From Flavobacteriales bacterium (GTDB lineage Bacteria > Bacteroidota > Bacteroidia > Flavobacteriales > Flavobacteriaceae), in assembly GCA_027039975.1 (NCBI GenBank), contig JALWFE010000055.1, positions 1 to 40,664 on the forward strand: a DNA stretch of 40,664 nt, in the 5' to 3' direction. The notes under the pieces are model-generated. The model had not been told where the DNA came from. It did no database searches and saw nothing but the letters and a program-made list of their open reading frames with translations. Of this stretch, positions 23,142 to 31,836 are shown in pieces (positions within the stretch are counted from its first letter, which is position 1; each line of letters opens with the position of its first letter). Made by a program: the position numbers and the translations under genes.

Positions 23142-24839
23142 TTAATCAAACGATTTTACAAATAATCCTTCACCGGTATTTTCTACTTTGGCTTGTTTCT
23201 TTTTGGTCAAACCTTTAATGGCTTTATCCCATTTTTTATTAGACAAGCCTGTTTTTGCTTTCAATTCGGATAATAATACGGGAGATTGTTCTTTAAGCAG
23301 TTTTAAGACTGTTTTTTCGTCATCTGTCAAAGCGACTGCTTTTTTTTCCGGTTTCATCTGCGGAAAAAAAATCACTTCTTGAATACTGTCATTATCGGTT
23401 AAAAACATAGTTAACCTGTCAATACCGATACCGATACCGGAAGTAGGAGGCATACCGTATTCCAATGCCCGTAAAAAATCGTGATCGATATACATGGCTT
23501 CATCGTCTCCCTTTTGGGACAAACGCAATTGTTCTTCAAAACGTTCACGTTGGTCAATCGGATCATTTAATTCGGAATAAGCATTGGCTAATTCTTTACC
23601 GTTTACTATCAACTCAAAACGTTCGGTTAAGCCGGGTTTACTGCGGTGTTCTTTGGTTAAAGGGCTCATCTCTTTGGGATAGTCCGTGATAAAAGTTGGC
23701 TGTATGTAATGATGTTCACACTTTTCTCCGAAAATTTCATCTATCAATTTACCTTTACCCATGGTTTCATCCACTTCAATATCCAATTTTTTGGCAATTT
23801 CTCTGATATCTTCTTCCGTTTTGTCATACAAATCGTAACCGGTATGCTCTTTTATGGCTTCTAAAATGGGCACGCGCGGATAAGGCGCTTTAAAATCAAT
23901 GATTTTATCTCCCATTTTAACTTTGGTATCACCGGTCACTTCTTTGGCCACTTTTTCGAGTAATTGCTCGGTTAATTTCATCATCCAATTATAATCTTTG
24001 TAAGGTACGTAAAGTTCCATGACGGTAAATTCCGGATTGTGGGTTTTATCCATACCTTCATTTCTGAAATCTTTGGCAAATTCGTAAACCCCGTCAAAAC
24101 CTCCTACGATTAATCTTTTGAGATACAGTTCGTTAGCTATGCGTAAATATAAAGGAATATCCAATGCATTGTGATGGGTGATAAACGGACGGGCTGCTGC
24201 ACCGCCGGGAATAGGTTGTAATATAGGTGTTTCGACTTCCAAATAACCGCGTTCATTGAGGAAATTGCGGATTGTATTGATGATTTTGGTGCGTTTAATA
24301 AAAGTATCTTTAACTTTTTCATTGACAATTAAATCAACATAACGTTGACGGTATCGCAGTTCGGGGTCTGAAAAGGCATCGTGTACTTTACCGTCTGCAT
24401 CTATCTTTACAACGGGCAATGGCCGTAAAGATTTAGTTAATACCGTTAATTCTTTGACATTAATAGAAGGCTCGCCGACTTTGGTTTTAAAGACTTCACC
24501 ATTAACCCCGATGATATCCCCGATATCGAGTAATTTTTTAAAAACCGTGTTATACATAGTCTTATCTTCGCCCGGACACAATTCATCCCTGTTGACATAA
24601 ATTTGCATCCTGCCCGTAGCATCTTTCAATTCGGCAAATGAGGCTTTACCCATAATCCGGCGACTCATCATACGTCCCGCAACTTGCACCTCTTTACCTT
24701 CATAATCATCAAAACGGTTTAGAATATCTGCGATTTTTGCCGTGACTTTATATTCATCCGCCGGATAAGGATTAATACCAAGTTCTCTCAATTTTTTTAA
24801 AGACTCTCTTCTGACGATTTCTTGTTCGGATAACTGCAT
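23142..24839 (-). CDS. lysS: Lysyl-tRNA synthetase (class II) with C-terminal extension
   Basis: This cytoplasmic enzyme charges tRNA-Lys. The 565 residues include an N-terminal OB-fold anticodon domain ([19 protein letters not shown]) and motif 2 ([20 protein letters not shown]). Motif 3 lies in the ATP site ([20 protein letters not shown]). The core ends near residue 498. A further 67 residues (499-565) form a lysine-rich, helix-turn-helix-like tail containing [21 protein letters not shown] similar tail is familiar in flavobacterial LysRS proteins; its role is unknown. The gene is monocistronic, driven by a TATCTTTG box 26 bases upstream of the ATG, and converges with rplI. Confidence 0.96.
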   Translation of the reverse strand: MQLSEQEIVRRESLKKLRELGINPYPADEYKVTAKIADILNRFDDYEGKEVQVAGRMMSRRIMGKASFAELKDATGRMQIYVNRDELCPGEDKTMYNTVFKKLLDIGDIIGVNGEVFKTKVGEPSINVKELTVLTKSLRPLPVVKIDADGKVHDAFSDPELRYRQRYVDLIVNEKVKDTFIKRTKIINTIRNFLNERGYLEVETPILQPIPGGAAARPFITHHNALDIPLYLRIANELYLKRLIVGGFDGVYEFAKDFRNEGMDKTHNPEFTVMELYVPYKDYNWMMKLTEQLLEKVAKEVTGDTKVKMGDKIIDFKAPYPRVPILEAIKEHTGYDLYDKTEEDIREIAKKLDIEVDETMGKGKLIDEIFGEKCEHHYIQPTFITDYPKEMSPLTKEHRSKPGLTERFELIVNGKELANAYSELNDPIDQRERFEEQLRLSQKGDDEAMYIDHDFLRALEYGMPPTSGIGIGIDRLTMFLTDNDSIQEVIFFPQMKPEKKAVALTDDEKTVLKLLKEQSPVLLSELKAKTGLSNKKWDKAIKGLTKKKQAKVENTGEGLFVKSFD

Positions 24840-24864
24840 AAAAATGTTGATTTTAATTTGAATG

Positions 24865-24872
24865 CAAAGATA
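24865..24872 (-). promoter_or_regulatory. lysS -7 promoter box (TATCTTTG)
   Basis: The minus strand reads TATCTTTG, an exact TAnnTTTG match, 25 bases before the lysS ATG at 24839. Confidence 0.6.
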
Positions 24873-24881
24873 CTATAATAT

Positions 24882-24950
24882 AGTTAAATGTTGAAAGTTG
24901 AAAGTTGAAAGTTATTAGTAACAAGTAACAAGTATCAAGTAGCAAGTGGT
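24882..24950. repeat. GTTGAAA heptamers followed by AGTAACAAGT-type units
   Basis: Three exact GTTGAAA units (24891-24911) follow one degenerate copy. Then come AGTAACAAGTAACAAGTATC and AAGTAGCAAGTGG. Both types recur elsewhere in the window, and here they are adjacent. Confidence 0.65.
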
Positions 24951-25074
24951 AAGAACAGTTGTCATTTCCAAAGGGTATGTGCGAATTTTAGTTGAAAATT
25001 GTAATTCGGCAGACTCAGCAAGTTTATTTTGGTGTGCTCAAAGTTTTGTGATAAAATTTTTACCTTATAAAGAA

Positions 25075-25108
25075 AAATCCCGTATGATCCGGTGTCATAC
25101 GGGATTTT
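25075..25108 (-). terminator. Strong hairpin terminator downstream of the 36-residue ORF
   Basis: A perfect 13-bp stem (AAATCCCGTATGA with TCATACGGGATTT) encloses a 7-base loop. On the minus strand TTTTTCTT follows. It lies about 80 bases after the stop of the small ORF and supports transcription of that ORF. Confidence 0.75.
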
Positions 25109-25188
25109 GGTTTAACTAAAACCAAGCTATGAGAATTTTGGTCAACAACAAACTCAAAAATTATTTTTTGTAGTTAGGATTTAATAGC

Positions 25189-25299
25189 TTACCTTTTGTT
25201 ACCGTGGACTTTGGCGTATTGTTTGTTGACACCATTTGTACCGCGGTTGGGATTAAGTTGATTAGCGTGATTGTCTTGGGGTTTGATTTTCTTTTTCAT
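25189..25299 (-). CDS. Small protein of 36 residues with NHANQLNPN motif
   Basis: The minus strand from ATG 25297-25299 encodes a hydrophilic, basic peptide. It begins MKKKIKPQDNHANQLNPNRG and ends VHGNKR, stopping at TAA 25189-25191. The motif DNHANQ-x-NPN is one I associate with very short, widespread hypothetical proteins of Bacteroidota and other bacteria, so this is more than a random frame. It has no membrane segment or signal peptide. A strong terminator follows about 80 bases after the stop, and no gene is directly upstream, so it appears to be its own transcription unit. The function is unknown. At 36 residues it falls below the length cut-off of many gene callers. Confidence 0.65.
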   Translation of the reverse strand: MKKKIKPQDNHANQLNPNRGTNGVNKQYAKVHGNKR

Positions 25300-25457
25300 C
25301 CAGATTAACAGTTATTAAAGTTACATTTCAAAATTAAATAATTTTGAACTAAATTTCAATACATAGGGAAAATTTATGTTTTTTTGATGAAAATTCCAGC
25401 AAATTGAGAGAATAATTTCAAAATATGCAGTTTTTTGAAATCAAAAATTTAAATTTT

Positions 25458-25670
25458 TTATTCGTTTTTAATACACCGGACAGCAAAACCGAATAATTTA
25501 TTGCCACTAAAACGGGTAACTATTGCTTGGTTATAAGCTATAAAGCGTCCGAAAGCTTGAGTATTGTCACCCGGTGTTTCCGTGGCGCTCCACCAGTAAT
25601 TATGCGTTCCCGATAAAAAAACCGGCGTATGAATATACACGCCGGAAATTTTAGGGTAACAAACAAACAA
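25458..25670 (-). pseudogene. C-terminal fragment of a FISUMP-domain protein
   Basis: About 55 residues at the end of this minus-strand frame match the C-terminus of the Fibrobacter succinogenes major paralogous domain: THNYWWSATETPGDNTQAFG, then RFIAYNQAIV, then NKLFGFAVRCIKNE. The family hallmark is YWWSxTE...GxSVRCxK. The usual domain is about 150-200 residues with a signal peptide. Here the frame opens only at a TTG, and nothing upstream continues the domain, so this is a decayed or truncated surface-protein gene. Confidence 0.7.
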
Positions 25671-25995
25671 ACTTACATTGAAGCTAAACGAAACTTAAAT
25701 GTATAAAAGCTGATACAAATATCATATAAAAAATAAGTTAAATAAAATAACAGGGAAAATATGGTGATAATTGAGGAAAATCAGGCTAATCTGAATGATA
25801 TGTGTTTTTCTTGATTATGACAACGATCTCAAAATTTCAATTAAAAAATCCAAATCAACATTATATTTTTGATAATTTGAAAATCAAATACTTTTAAAAA
25901 TGTTTGATTATTGGTGTAATTTATTTTTAACAGGACATTTATAAAGAAATTTTAGGAGTTTTATAAAAGCATGTATGATGTAATACAAAACTAAC

Positions 25996-26003
25996 TAACT
26001 TTG
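25996..26003 (+). promoter_or_regulatory. Aminotransferase -7 promoter box (TAACTTTG)
   Basis: TAACTTTG matches TAnnTTTG and lies 31 bases before the first ATG of the aminotransferase gene. No clear -33 element accompanies it. Confidence 0.5.
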
Positions 26004-26034
26004 TAAAAAGCAAAATGGCATTATTTGTAAGATT

Positions 26035-27210
26035 ATGATGGACTTGAATTTTAAAAAATACCAAGCTCAGACTTCTCTTCATCCTTTGGGTTTAAAGATA
26101 TCCCGTGCCGAAGGCAGTTATATTTATGATATAAAGGGGAAAAGATACCTTGATTTTGTCGCCGGTGTTTCGGCCAATGTGATAGGACACAGGCCGGAGG
26201 TTGTGGTAGAAGCAGTCAAATCCCAATTGAATAAGTATATGCACGTGATGGTTTATGGCGAATTTATCCAAGAACCCCAAGTAGCATTGTGTCAAAAATT
26301 AGCCTCACTTTTACCCGGTGATTTATCGGTTACGTATTTGGTTAATTCCGGAACGGAAGCAACCGAAGGCGCATTAAAATTAGCAAAACTTTATACGGGA
26401 AGACCCAATATAATTGCGGCACATCGTTCTTATCACGGCAACACACAAGGCAGTATGTCGGTTATGGATTATCCCGAACGTAAATATCCTTTTTTACCTT
26501 TAATTCCCGGTGTTAATTTTATCGATTTTAATGATTTTGATGCTATTGAAATGATAAATGAACAAACTGCCGCCATAATTTTGGAAACCATTCAAGGGGG
26601 AGCCGGATTTATTGAACCGGAAAAAGGGTATTTGAAAGCCGTTAAGGAACGTTGCAACCAAACCGGAACATTATTAATCCTCGATGAAATTCAAACCGGT
26701 TTTGCCCGCACCGGAAAAATGTTCGGTTTTGAGCATTATGATGTCATTCCCGACATTGTTATCACAGGTAAAGCTTTAGGTGGCGGTATGCCGATAGGCG
26801 CTTTTACATCAACACCGGAAATTATGAATAGCTTGACCAATCCGCCTATGGGACATATTACGACTTTTGGAGGACATCCGGTCATTGCCTCGGCTGCATT
26901 GGCGACTATAAACTTTATTGAAGACAATAAATTGGACAAAGAAGCACTTCGCAAAGAACAATTTATCCGTAAACATTTGAAACATCCGAAAATCAAAGAA
27001 ATACGTGGTCGCGGCTTAATGCTTTCCCTGATAATGGAAACACCGGAACAAGCAAACGATTTGGTGTTGAAAGCCCTCGATAACGGTTTGATTCTGTTTT
27101 GGTTACTCTACGAAAAGCGGGCTGTACGTATAACACCGCCGTTGACTGTCTCCGACACAGAATTGCTCAAAGGAATTGAGATTATATTAGATGTTTTAAA
27201 CCGGGATTAA
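26035..27210 (+). CDS. Class III PLP-dependent aminotransferase
   Basis: This cytoplasmic fold-type I transaminase has 391 residues. The PLP-binding Lys246 lies in IVITGKALGGGMPIGAF, Asp217 in ILDEIQTGFARTG binds the pyridine nitrogen, and NSGTEATEGALKLAK (104-118) holds the phosphate. The overall look is that of acetylornithine/ornithine/4-aminobutyrate-type enzymes. Flavobacteriia carry a conserved relative usually named only aspartate aminotransferase family protein. No arg or gab genes adjoin it, so the amino donor is not determined. Two ATGs stand in tandem at 26035 and 26038, and either could be used. It is followed by an ABC transporter pair after a 105-base gap. Confidence 0.88.
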   Translation: MMDLNFKKYQAQTSLHPLGLKISRAEGSYIYDIKGKRYLDFVAGVSANVIGHRPEVVVEAVKSQLNKYMHVMVYGEFIQEPQVALCQKLASLLPGDLSVTYLVNSGTEATEGALKLAKLYTGRPNIIAAHRSYHGNTQGSMSVMDYPERKYPFLPLIPGVNFIDFNDFDAIEMINEQTAAIILETIQGGAGFIEPEKGYLKAVKERCNQTGTLLILDEIQTGFARTGKMFGFEHYDVIPDIVITGKALGGGMPIGAFTSTPEIMNSLTNPPMGHITTFGGHPVIASAALATINFIEDNKLDKEALRKEQFIRKHLKHPKIKEIRGRGLMLSLIMETPEQANDLVLKALDNGLILFWLLYEKRAVRITPPLTVSDTELLKGIEIILDVLNRD

Positions 27211-27315
27211 TAAAAGATATGATGAATTAAAATGTTTCATTAATCCTTCGACTAGCTAAAAAAAATGTAACAATTAACAACCGGACTCGTTAATAACAAT
27301 ATAAAATAAAAATGT

Positions 27316-28209
27316 ATGTCATCCATTTTAAAAGTAACGCATTTAACAAAAAAATTTGGCAAATTAACGGCGGTTGACCGGTTAAGTTTTGAGATTGAAA
27401 AGGGGCATGTTTACGGTTTGTTAGGTCCCAACGGTAGTGGTAAATCAACTACTTTGGGCATGATTTTGAATGTCGTTAATAAAACTACCGGCGAATTTAA
27501 ATGGTTTGAAGGCAAACTTACCGGTGCCGAAGCCCGCAAGCATATCGGTGCCATTATCGAACGGCCGAATTTTTATCCGTATATGACGGCTTGGCAAAAT
27601 TTGAATTTGGTTTGCAAAATAAAAGAAATAACAACGGATACTATCGATGAAAAATTGGAATTGGTCGGCTTGTACGACAGGAAACACGACAAATTTAAAA
27701 CTTATTCGTTGGGAATGAAACAACGCTTGGCTATTGCATCGGCATTGTTGAATAATCCGGAAATGTTGATATTGGACGAACCGACTAACGGTTTGGATCC
27801 TAAGGGTATCCATGAAATTCGTAAAATTATCAGAGATATTGCTTCGCAAGGGACCACCATAATTTTAGCTTCTCATTTATTGGACGAAGTGGAAAAAGTT
27901 TGTGACCAGGTGATAATTTTGCAAAAAGGTAAAAAGATATTTGAAGGAAAAGTGTCTGAAATGAGCGTGCAAACTTTTTGGTATGAATTGCAATCCGTTG
28001 AATCTGAAAAAATTAGAAAGCTGTTGTTGAAAAATCCTTCTGTTAAGGAAGTAATGTTGGAAAATGCTATCGTAAAAGTTTTTCCGGCAACCCGGGAACT
28101 TTCGGGCAAAGATTTGAACGAATATTTAGCGCAACAAGGTATTTACGTAGAAAGTCTCATCAAGAAACAACCCCGTTTGGAAGATGAATTTTTAAAAATT
28201 ACACGATGA
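27316..28209 (+). CDS. ABC transporter ATP-binding protein
   Basis: The 297 residues contain a complete nucleotide-binding domain: Walker A GPNGSGKST at 37-45, ABC signature SLGMKQR at 131-137, Walker B LILDEP at 151-156 and the switch His in ASHLLDEVEK. About 70 C-terminal residues after the domain are typical of the DrrA/CcmA-like exporters of the ABC-2 type. It shares a 4-base ATGA overlap with the membrane gene downstream and acts with it. The substrate is unknown; bacitracin-type or lantibiotic immunity exporters and gliding transporters have similar ATPases. Confidence 0.92.
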   Translation: MSSILKVTHLTKKFGKLTAVDRLSFEIEKGHVYGLLGPNGSGKSTTLGMILNVVNKTTGEFKWFEGKLTGAEARKHIGAIIERPNFYPYMTAWQNLNLVCKIKEITTDTIDEKLELVGLYDRKHDKFKTYSLGMKQRLAIASALLNNPEMLILDEPTNGLDPKGIHEIRKIIRDIASQGTTIILASHLLDEVEKVCDQVIILQKGKKIFEGKVSEMSVQTFWYELQSVESEKIRKLLLKNPSVKEVMLENAIVKVFPATRELSGKDLNEYLAQQGIYVESLIKKQPRLEDEFLKITR

Positions 28210-29048
28210 AAAATTTTATAAAACTTTTGGAAATAGAATATTACAAAATCAGCCGCCACCGGTTGAGCCGGATTTTGTTTTTGTCATATTTCGTATTGTT
28301 ATCAGGTATCGCTTTGATTGCCGCCATTAAATTTAATATAGGTCAAATAGAAGTTCATTTGGCCGAACAAGGTATTTTTAACTTTCCTTATATCTGGCAT
28401 TTCAATACGTGGGTAGCCGATTTTTTAACCTTCTTTTTAGCCATTATTGTCGTTTCAATGGTTACCAATGAATATACTTACCGGACTGTCAAGCAGAATT
28501 TGATAGACGGCTTGACAAAGAAGGAATTTGTATTGTCCAAATTTTATTTTTTGATTGTTTTGTCGTTATCGGCAACCATTTTTGTTTTTGTTATTAGTTT
28601 GATTTTAGGATTGGTATATTCCGATTTTACCAGTCCCGGTATTATTTTTAAAGATTTGTATTTTTTATTAGCCTTCTTTTTAAAGTTACTGGGGATTTTT
28701 TCGTTTATAATGTTTTTGGGATTTTTATTCAGACGGGCTGCTATCGCCCTCGGTTTCTTTTTTATTTGGATGATAGTTGAAGGCATTATTTACGGTGTTT
28801 TACGTTGGAAAATTTTTGATAAGGAAACAGCCGGGCATATTTCACAATTTTTCCCTTATACTTCCTTTAAAAATTTGCTTCCCGAACCGATAACCCGTCT
28901 TAATGCCGCCAAAAATATCGGCAAACAGATAGGCGAACATATCGATAAATTTCAAGGCATACCGGTTCATCATTTTTTAATTGTTTTCATTTGGATTGTG
29001 TTTTTTGTATTTTTTTCATATAAATTGCTTCAAAAAAGAGATTTATAA
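28206..29048 (+). CDS. ABC-2 type transporter permease
   Basis: The 280 residues have six transmembrane helices (about 21-42, 62-83, 109-135, 151-169, 174-191 and 255-272). The cytoplasmic segment TNEYTYRTVKQNLIDGLTKK, with the following EFVLSKFYF, is diagnostic of ABC-2 permeases of the NatB/YhaP kind. It is translationally coupled to the ATPase gene and ends 56 bases before the T9SS surface-protein gene. The pair most likely forms a homodimeric exporter; the substrate is not deducible. Confidence 0.88.
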   Translation: MKNFIKLLEIEYYKISRHRLSRILFLSYFVLLSGIALIAAIKFNIGQIEVHLAEQGIFNFPYIWHFNTWVADFLTFFLAIIVVSMVTNEYTYRTVKQNLIDGLTKKEFVLSKFYFLIVLSLSATIFVFVISLILGLVYSDFTSPGIIFKDLYFLLAFFLKLLGIFSFIMFLGFLFRRAAIALGFFFIWMIVEGIIYGVLRWKIFDKETAGHISQFFPYTSFKNLLPEPITRLNAAKNIGKQIGEHIDKFQGIPVHHFLIVFIWIVFFVFFSYKLLQKRDL

Positions 29049-29058
29049 GTTAAAAAAA

Positions 29059-29089
29059 TTTGTAGATAAAAGATAATACTTTATCTTTG
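29059..29089 (+). promoter_or_regulatory. Complete Bacteroidota promoter (TTTG-N19-TATCTTTG)
   Basis: The -33 element TTTG at 29059-29062 and the -7 element TATCTTTG at 29082-29089 are spaced by exactly 19 bases, the consensus arrangement. The start codon follows 15-18 bases later. This is the best full promoter in the window, and it excludes a TTG start at 29087, which lies inside the -7 box. Confidence 0.75.
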
Positions 29090-29104
29090 GCTCAAACACA
29101 AAAC

Positions 29105-31765
29105 ATGATGAAAAAACAATTTATATTTGCAATCTTCACTTTATTTTTCACTTTATCTTTAACTGCTCAATATGAAGCCGCACATTGGTTTTTCGGTACC
29201 CATGCCGGTATGGATTTTTCGGGGGGTGCCCCTGTTCCCGAGTCCGGTGGACAAATTGACACCGAAGAAGGTTGTTCGTCGATATCCAATGCTTGTGGTG
29301 ATTTGTTATTTTATACCGACGGTATTACCATTTGGAATGCTAACCACCAAGTAATGCAAAACGGTAGCGGACTGCAAGGAGATGATTCTTCAACGCAATC
29401 AGGTATAGTGGTTCCAAAGCCGGGCGATAGACATATTTATTATGTTTTTACGGTTGATGAAGCATTTAGTTCACCTTCGACACAAGGTATGCAATATTCG
29501 GTTGTCGATATGACTTTGGCCGGTGGTTTGGGAGCAGTTGTTCCCGGACAAAAAAATATCAGATTGGTACAACAAGCCAGTGAAAAAGTAACCGCAGTGG
29601 CAAGTTCCGACGGCTCAGCCGTTTGGGTAATTACATTAGCGCCTCCTACTAACGATAATTCCGCTTTATATCATACGATAGGCAGTAATATGAATACATT
29701 TTATGCCTTTAAAATTACGGATACTGGTGTTCAAAATACGGCAACCGTTTCACAATTGCCGCTTACTATTATGAACGGTATAGGATATATGAAAGTATCA
29801 CCTGACGGGACCAAATTGGCTATTGCCAATCCGAATGACTATTCTGCTTATCTTTTTGATTTTGACAGTGCCACAGGTGTAGTCAGCAATCCTGTTCAAT
29901 TAAATTTGAACGCCGGTAATAACCGTCCGTACGGATTGGAATTTTCACCCGACAGTTCCAAGTTGTATTTAAGCGACTGGCAAGACCGTTTGACACAGAT
30001 AGATTTATCCAACAATAATCAGATGACCATTATCAGTACGGCTACCAATTATAGAGCGGCATTGCAGTTGGGTTTGGATGGAAAAATATATAGACCTTAT
30101 ACTACAGATTACGGTTCCAATCACAATACTGTCAGTGTTATCGAATCACCTAACGAAGCCGGTATGGCTTGTAATTATCACCACCAACAAATTACTTTAC
30201 CGGGAATGTATGTTCACCAAGGTTTGCCGCCATTTATCCAATCTTATTTTGTACAAATTCAAGCACCTAACGTAACAGCGCAATTCAATAATATTTGGGA
30301 AGTAAGCTCTAATGAAGAAATTGTCAGCGTCGACTGGGATTTCGGCGACGGCACAACAATTACCAGTTATCCCGACAATCCGCCTGACAATACACATTCT
30401 CAAACAACCCATTCTTATACGGCACCCGGAAATTATACAATTACGGCAACTTTGCATTTGTTTGTAGGTTGTGATGTGACGGTTACCCAGGTATTTGTGA
30501 TTCTGCCGGATATTGATGTTTATATTTGTGCTACAACTACTAACGGTATTGAAACTACCGATTTGCATCAATTCGATAACGATGTGATAGCCATTTTGCC
30601 TTCTAACGGTAATTATGAAATTCACTACTTTCTTAACGAAATGGATGCTTTGAATAATACCAATGAAATCACGTTGCCTTATACCAATTCCACCAGCCGG
30701 GATAAATTGACTTATCAAGTTACCGATTTGGCAACGGGTGAAATCAGATACGGGGCTTTTTACTTAAATATCAATCCGATGCCTGAAATTTTTAATGTTT
30801 CGGATTATGAAGTTTGCGATGATGATGTTGACGGTTTTGCGGTATTTGATTTAACCGGCAAAGAAACGGAAATATTAGGCAACAGAACGAATCCGCCTTA
30901 CGATATAAAATATTATCCGACTCAAAGTGATGCACAAGCCGGCACCAATGAAATTGCAGATCCGGTTAATTACACCAATACAACACAGTACAATGAAACT
31001 GTTTGGTATCAAATAACCGATACAAGTACCGGTTGTACCAATGAAGGGTCATTTAATTTGATTGTTAATCCTTTACCGGAAATTATTATGGATGATACAT
31101 ATTTGTTCTGTATGGGAGAACCTATTCAAATTGATGCGCCTTCCGGTTTTGTTTCTTATCAATGGTCAACCGGTGATACAACACAAGATATTACGGTTAG
31201 TACACCCGGCGATTACACGGTAACGGTTACGGATGCTAACGGTTGTACCAATTCCAAAACCATAACGGTTATCGCTTCCGATGCCGCTGTGATTGAAAAT
31301 ATTGAAACCATTGATTTCAACGGGTCGGATAATCAAATAACGGTTATTGCAACCGGCATAGGAGATTATGAATATTCTTTGGATGGCATGAATTATCAGG
31401 ATTCCAATGTCTTTAACGGTTTGTATCCCGGAACTTACACCGTTTATGTTTCCGATAAAAACGGTTGTGGCGTAACAACGCAAGTTGTCGATTTATTGGG
31501 AGCCCCCCGTTTCTTTACACCTAACGGTGACGGTTCTAACGAATTTTGGCAAATTATCAATATCACTAAAAAACCCAATTCAACTATCCGTATTTATGAC
31601 CGTTACGGTAAATTATTGGCTGTTCTTTCATCGGATAGTAACGGCTGGGACGGTACATTGAATGGAAAACCCCTTCCGTCAACAGATTATTGGTTTGTAG
31701 CCGATATTAATGAAGGAAACGGTAATAAACGGCAAAAAACGGGACATTTTTCTTTGATAAGATAA
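29105..31765 (+). CDS. Large T9SS type B surface protein with PKD domain
   Basis: This secreted surface adhesin-like protein of 886 residues (from the ATG at 29105; the next ATG at 29108 is equally possible) starts with a signal peptide ending LSLTAQ. Residues about 20-380 look like a beta-propeller (repeats such as YMKVSPDGTKLAIANPNDYS and YGLEFSPDSSKLYLSDW). A PKD domain follows (VDWDFGDGTTIT ... HSYTAPGNYTITATL). Several immunoglobulin-like repeats come next, including QWSTGDTTQDITVSTPGDYT. A type B T9SS sorting domain ends the protein (PRFFTPNGDGSNEFWQI, then IRIYDRYGKLLAVL and DYWFVADI). Such proteins are exported by the PorSS/T9SS machinery and sit on the cell surface. It is transcribed alone from a strong promoter; its ligand is unknown. 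Confidence 0.9.
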   Translation: MMKKQFIFAIFTLFFTLSLTAQYEAAHWFFGTHAGMDFSGGAPVPESGGQIDTEEGCSSISNACGDLLFYTDGITIWNANHQVMQNGSGLQGDDSSTQSGIVVPKPGDRHIYYVFTVDEAFSSPSTQGMQYSVVDMTLAGGLGAVVPGQKNIRLVQQASEKVTAVASSDGSAVWVITLAPPTNDNSALYHTIGSNMNTFYAFKITDTGVQNTATVSQLPLTIMNGIGYMKVSPDGTKLAIANPNDYSAYLFDFDSATGVVSNPVQLNLNAGNNRPYGLEFSPDSSKLYLSDWQDRLTQIDLSNNNQMTIISTATNYRAALQLGLDGKIYRPYTTDYGSNHNTVSVIESPNEAGMACNYHHQQITLPGMYVHQGLPPFIQSYFVQIQAPNVTAQFNNIWEVSSNEEIVSVDWDFGDGTTITSYPDNPPDNTHSQTTHSYTAPGNYTITATLHLFVGCDVTVTQVFVILPDIDVYICATTTNGIETTDLHQFDNDVIAILPSNGNYEIHYFLNEMDALNNTNEITLPYTNSTSRDKLTYQVTDLATGEIRYGAFYLNINPMPEIFNVSDYEVCDDDVDGFAVFDLTGKETEILGNRTNPPYDIKYYPTQSDAQAGTNEIADPVNYTNTTQYNETVWYQITDTSTGCTNEGSFNLIVNPLPEIIMDDTYLFCMGEPIQIDAPSGFVSYQWSTGDTTQDITVSTPGDYTVTVTDANGCTNSKTITVIASDAAVIENIETIDFNGSDNQITVIATGIGDYEYSLDGMNYQDSNVFNGLYPGTYTVYVSDKNGCGVTTQVVDLLGAPRFFTPNGDGSNEFWQIINITKKPNSTIRIYDRYGKLLAVLSSDSNGWDGTLNGKPLPSTDYWFVADINEGNGNKRQKTGHFSLIR

Positions 31766-31797
31766 AAATTTTATAAAATTTATCCCTTTTAATCATA

Positions 31798-31824
31798 AAT
31801 TCCCCGGTTTTGTATTGGGGAATT
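31798..31824 (+). terminator. Hairpin between the T9SS gene and uvrB
   Basis: A perfect 8-bp stem (AATTCCCC with GGGGAATT) has an 11-base loop and ends 12 bases before the uvrB ATG. The following T content is modest (ATTATT). It probably ends the T9SS transcript; its closeness to uvrB could also affect uvrB translation. Confidence 0.5.
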
Positions 31825-31836
31825 ATTATTCTTGGA

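Larger units (their letters stand above)
24840..26034. other. Sparse 1.2 kb region between lysS and the aminotransferase
   Basis: The region contains no full-length gene. It holds the lysS promoter, heptamer and decamer repeats (24882-24950), a strong hairpin (25075-25108), a 36-residue minus-strand ORF, a decayed FISUMP fragment and, at its right end, the promoter of the aminotransferase. The rest (about 25300-25440 and 25680-25990) is AT-rich with no feature I can support. Confidence 0.6.

Noticed and set aside
25811-25880. A short minus-strand frame ending VDLDFLIEILRSLS before a TAA
   Set aside because: It looks like the tail of a helical protein, but a stop codon lies only about 22 codons upstream and nothing else matches, so a relic cannot be shown.
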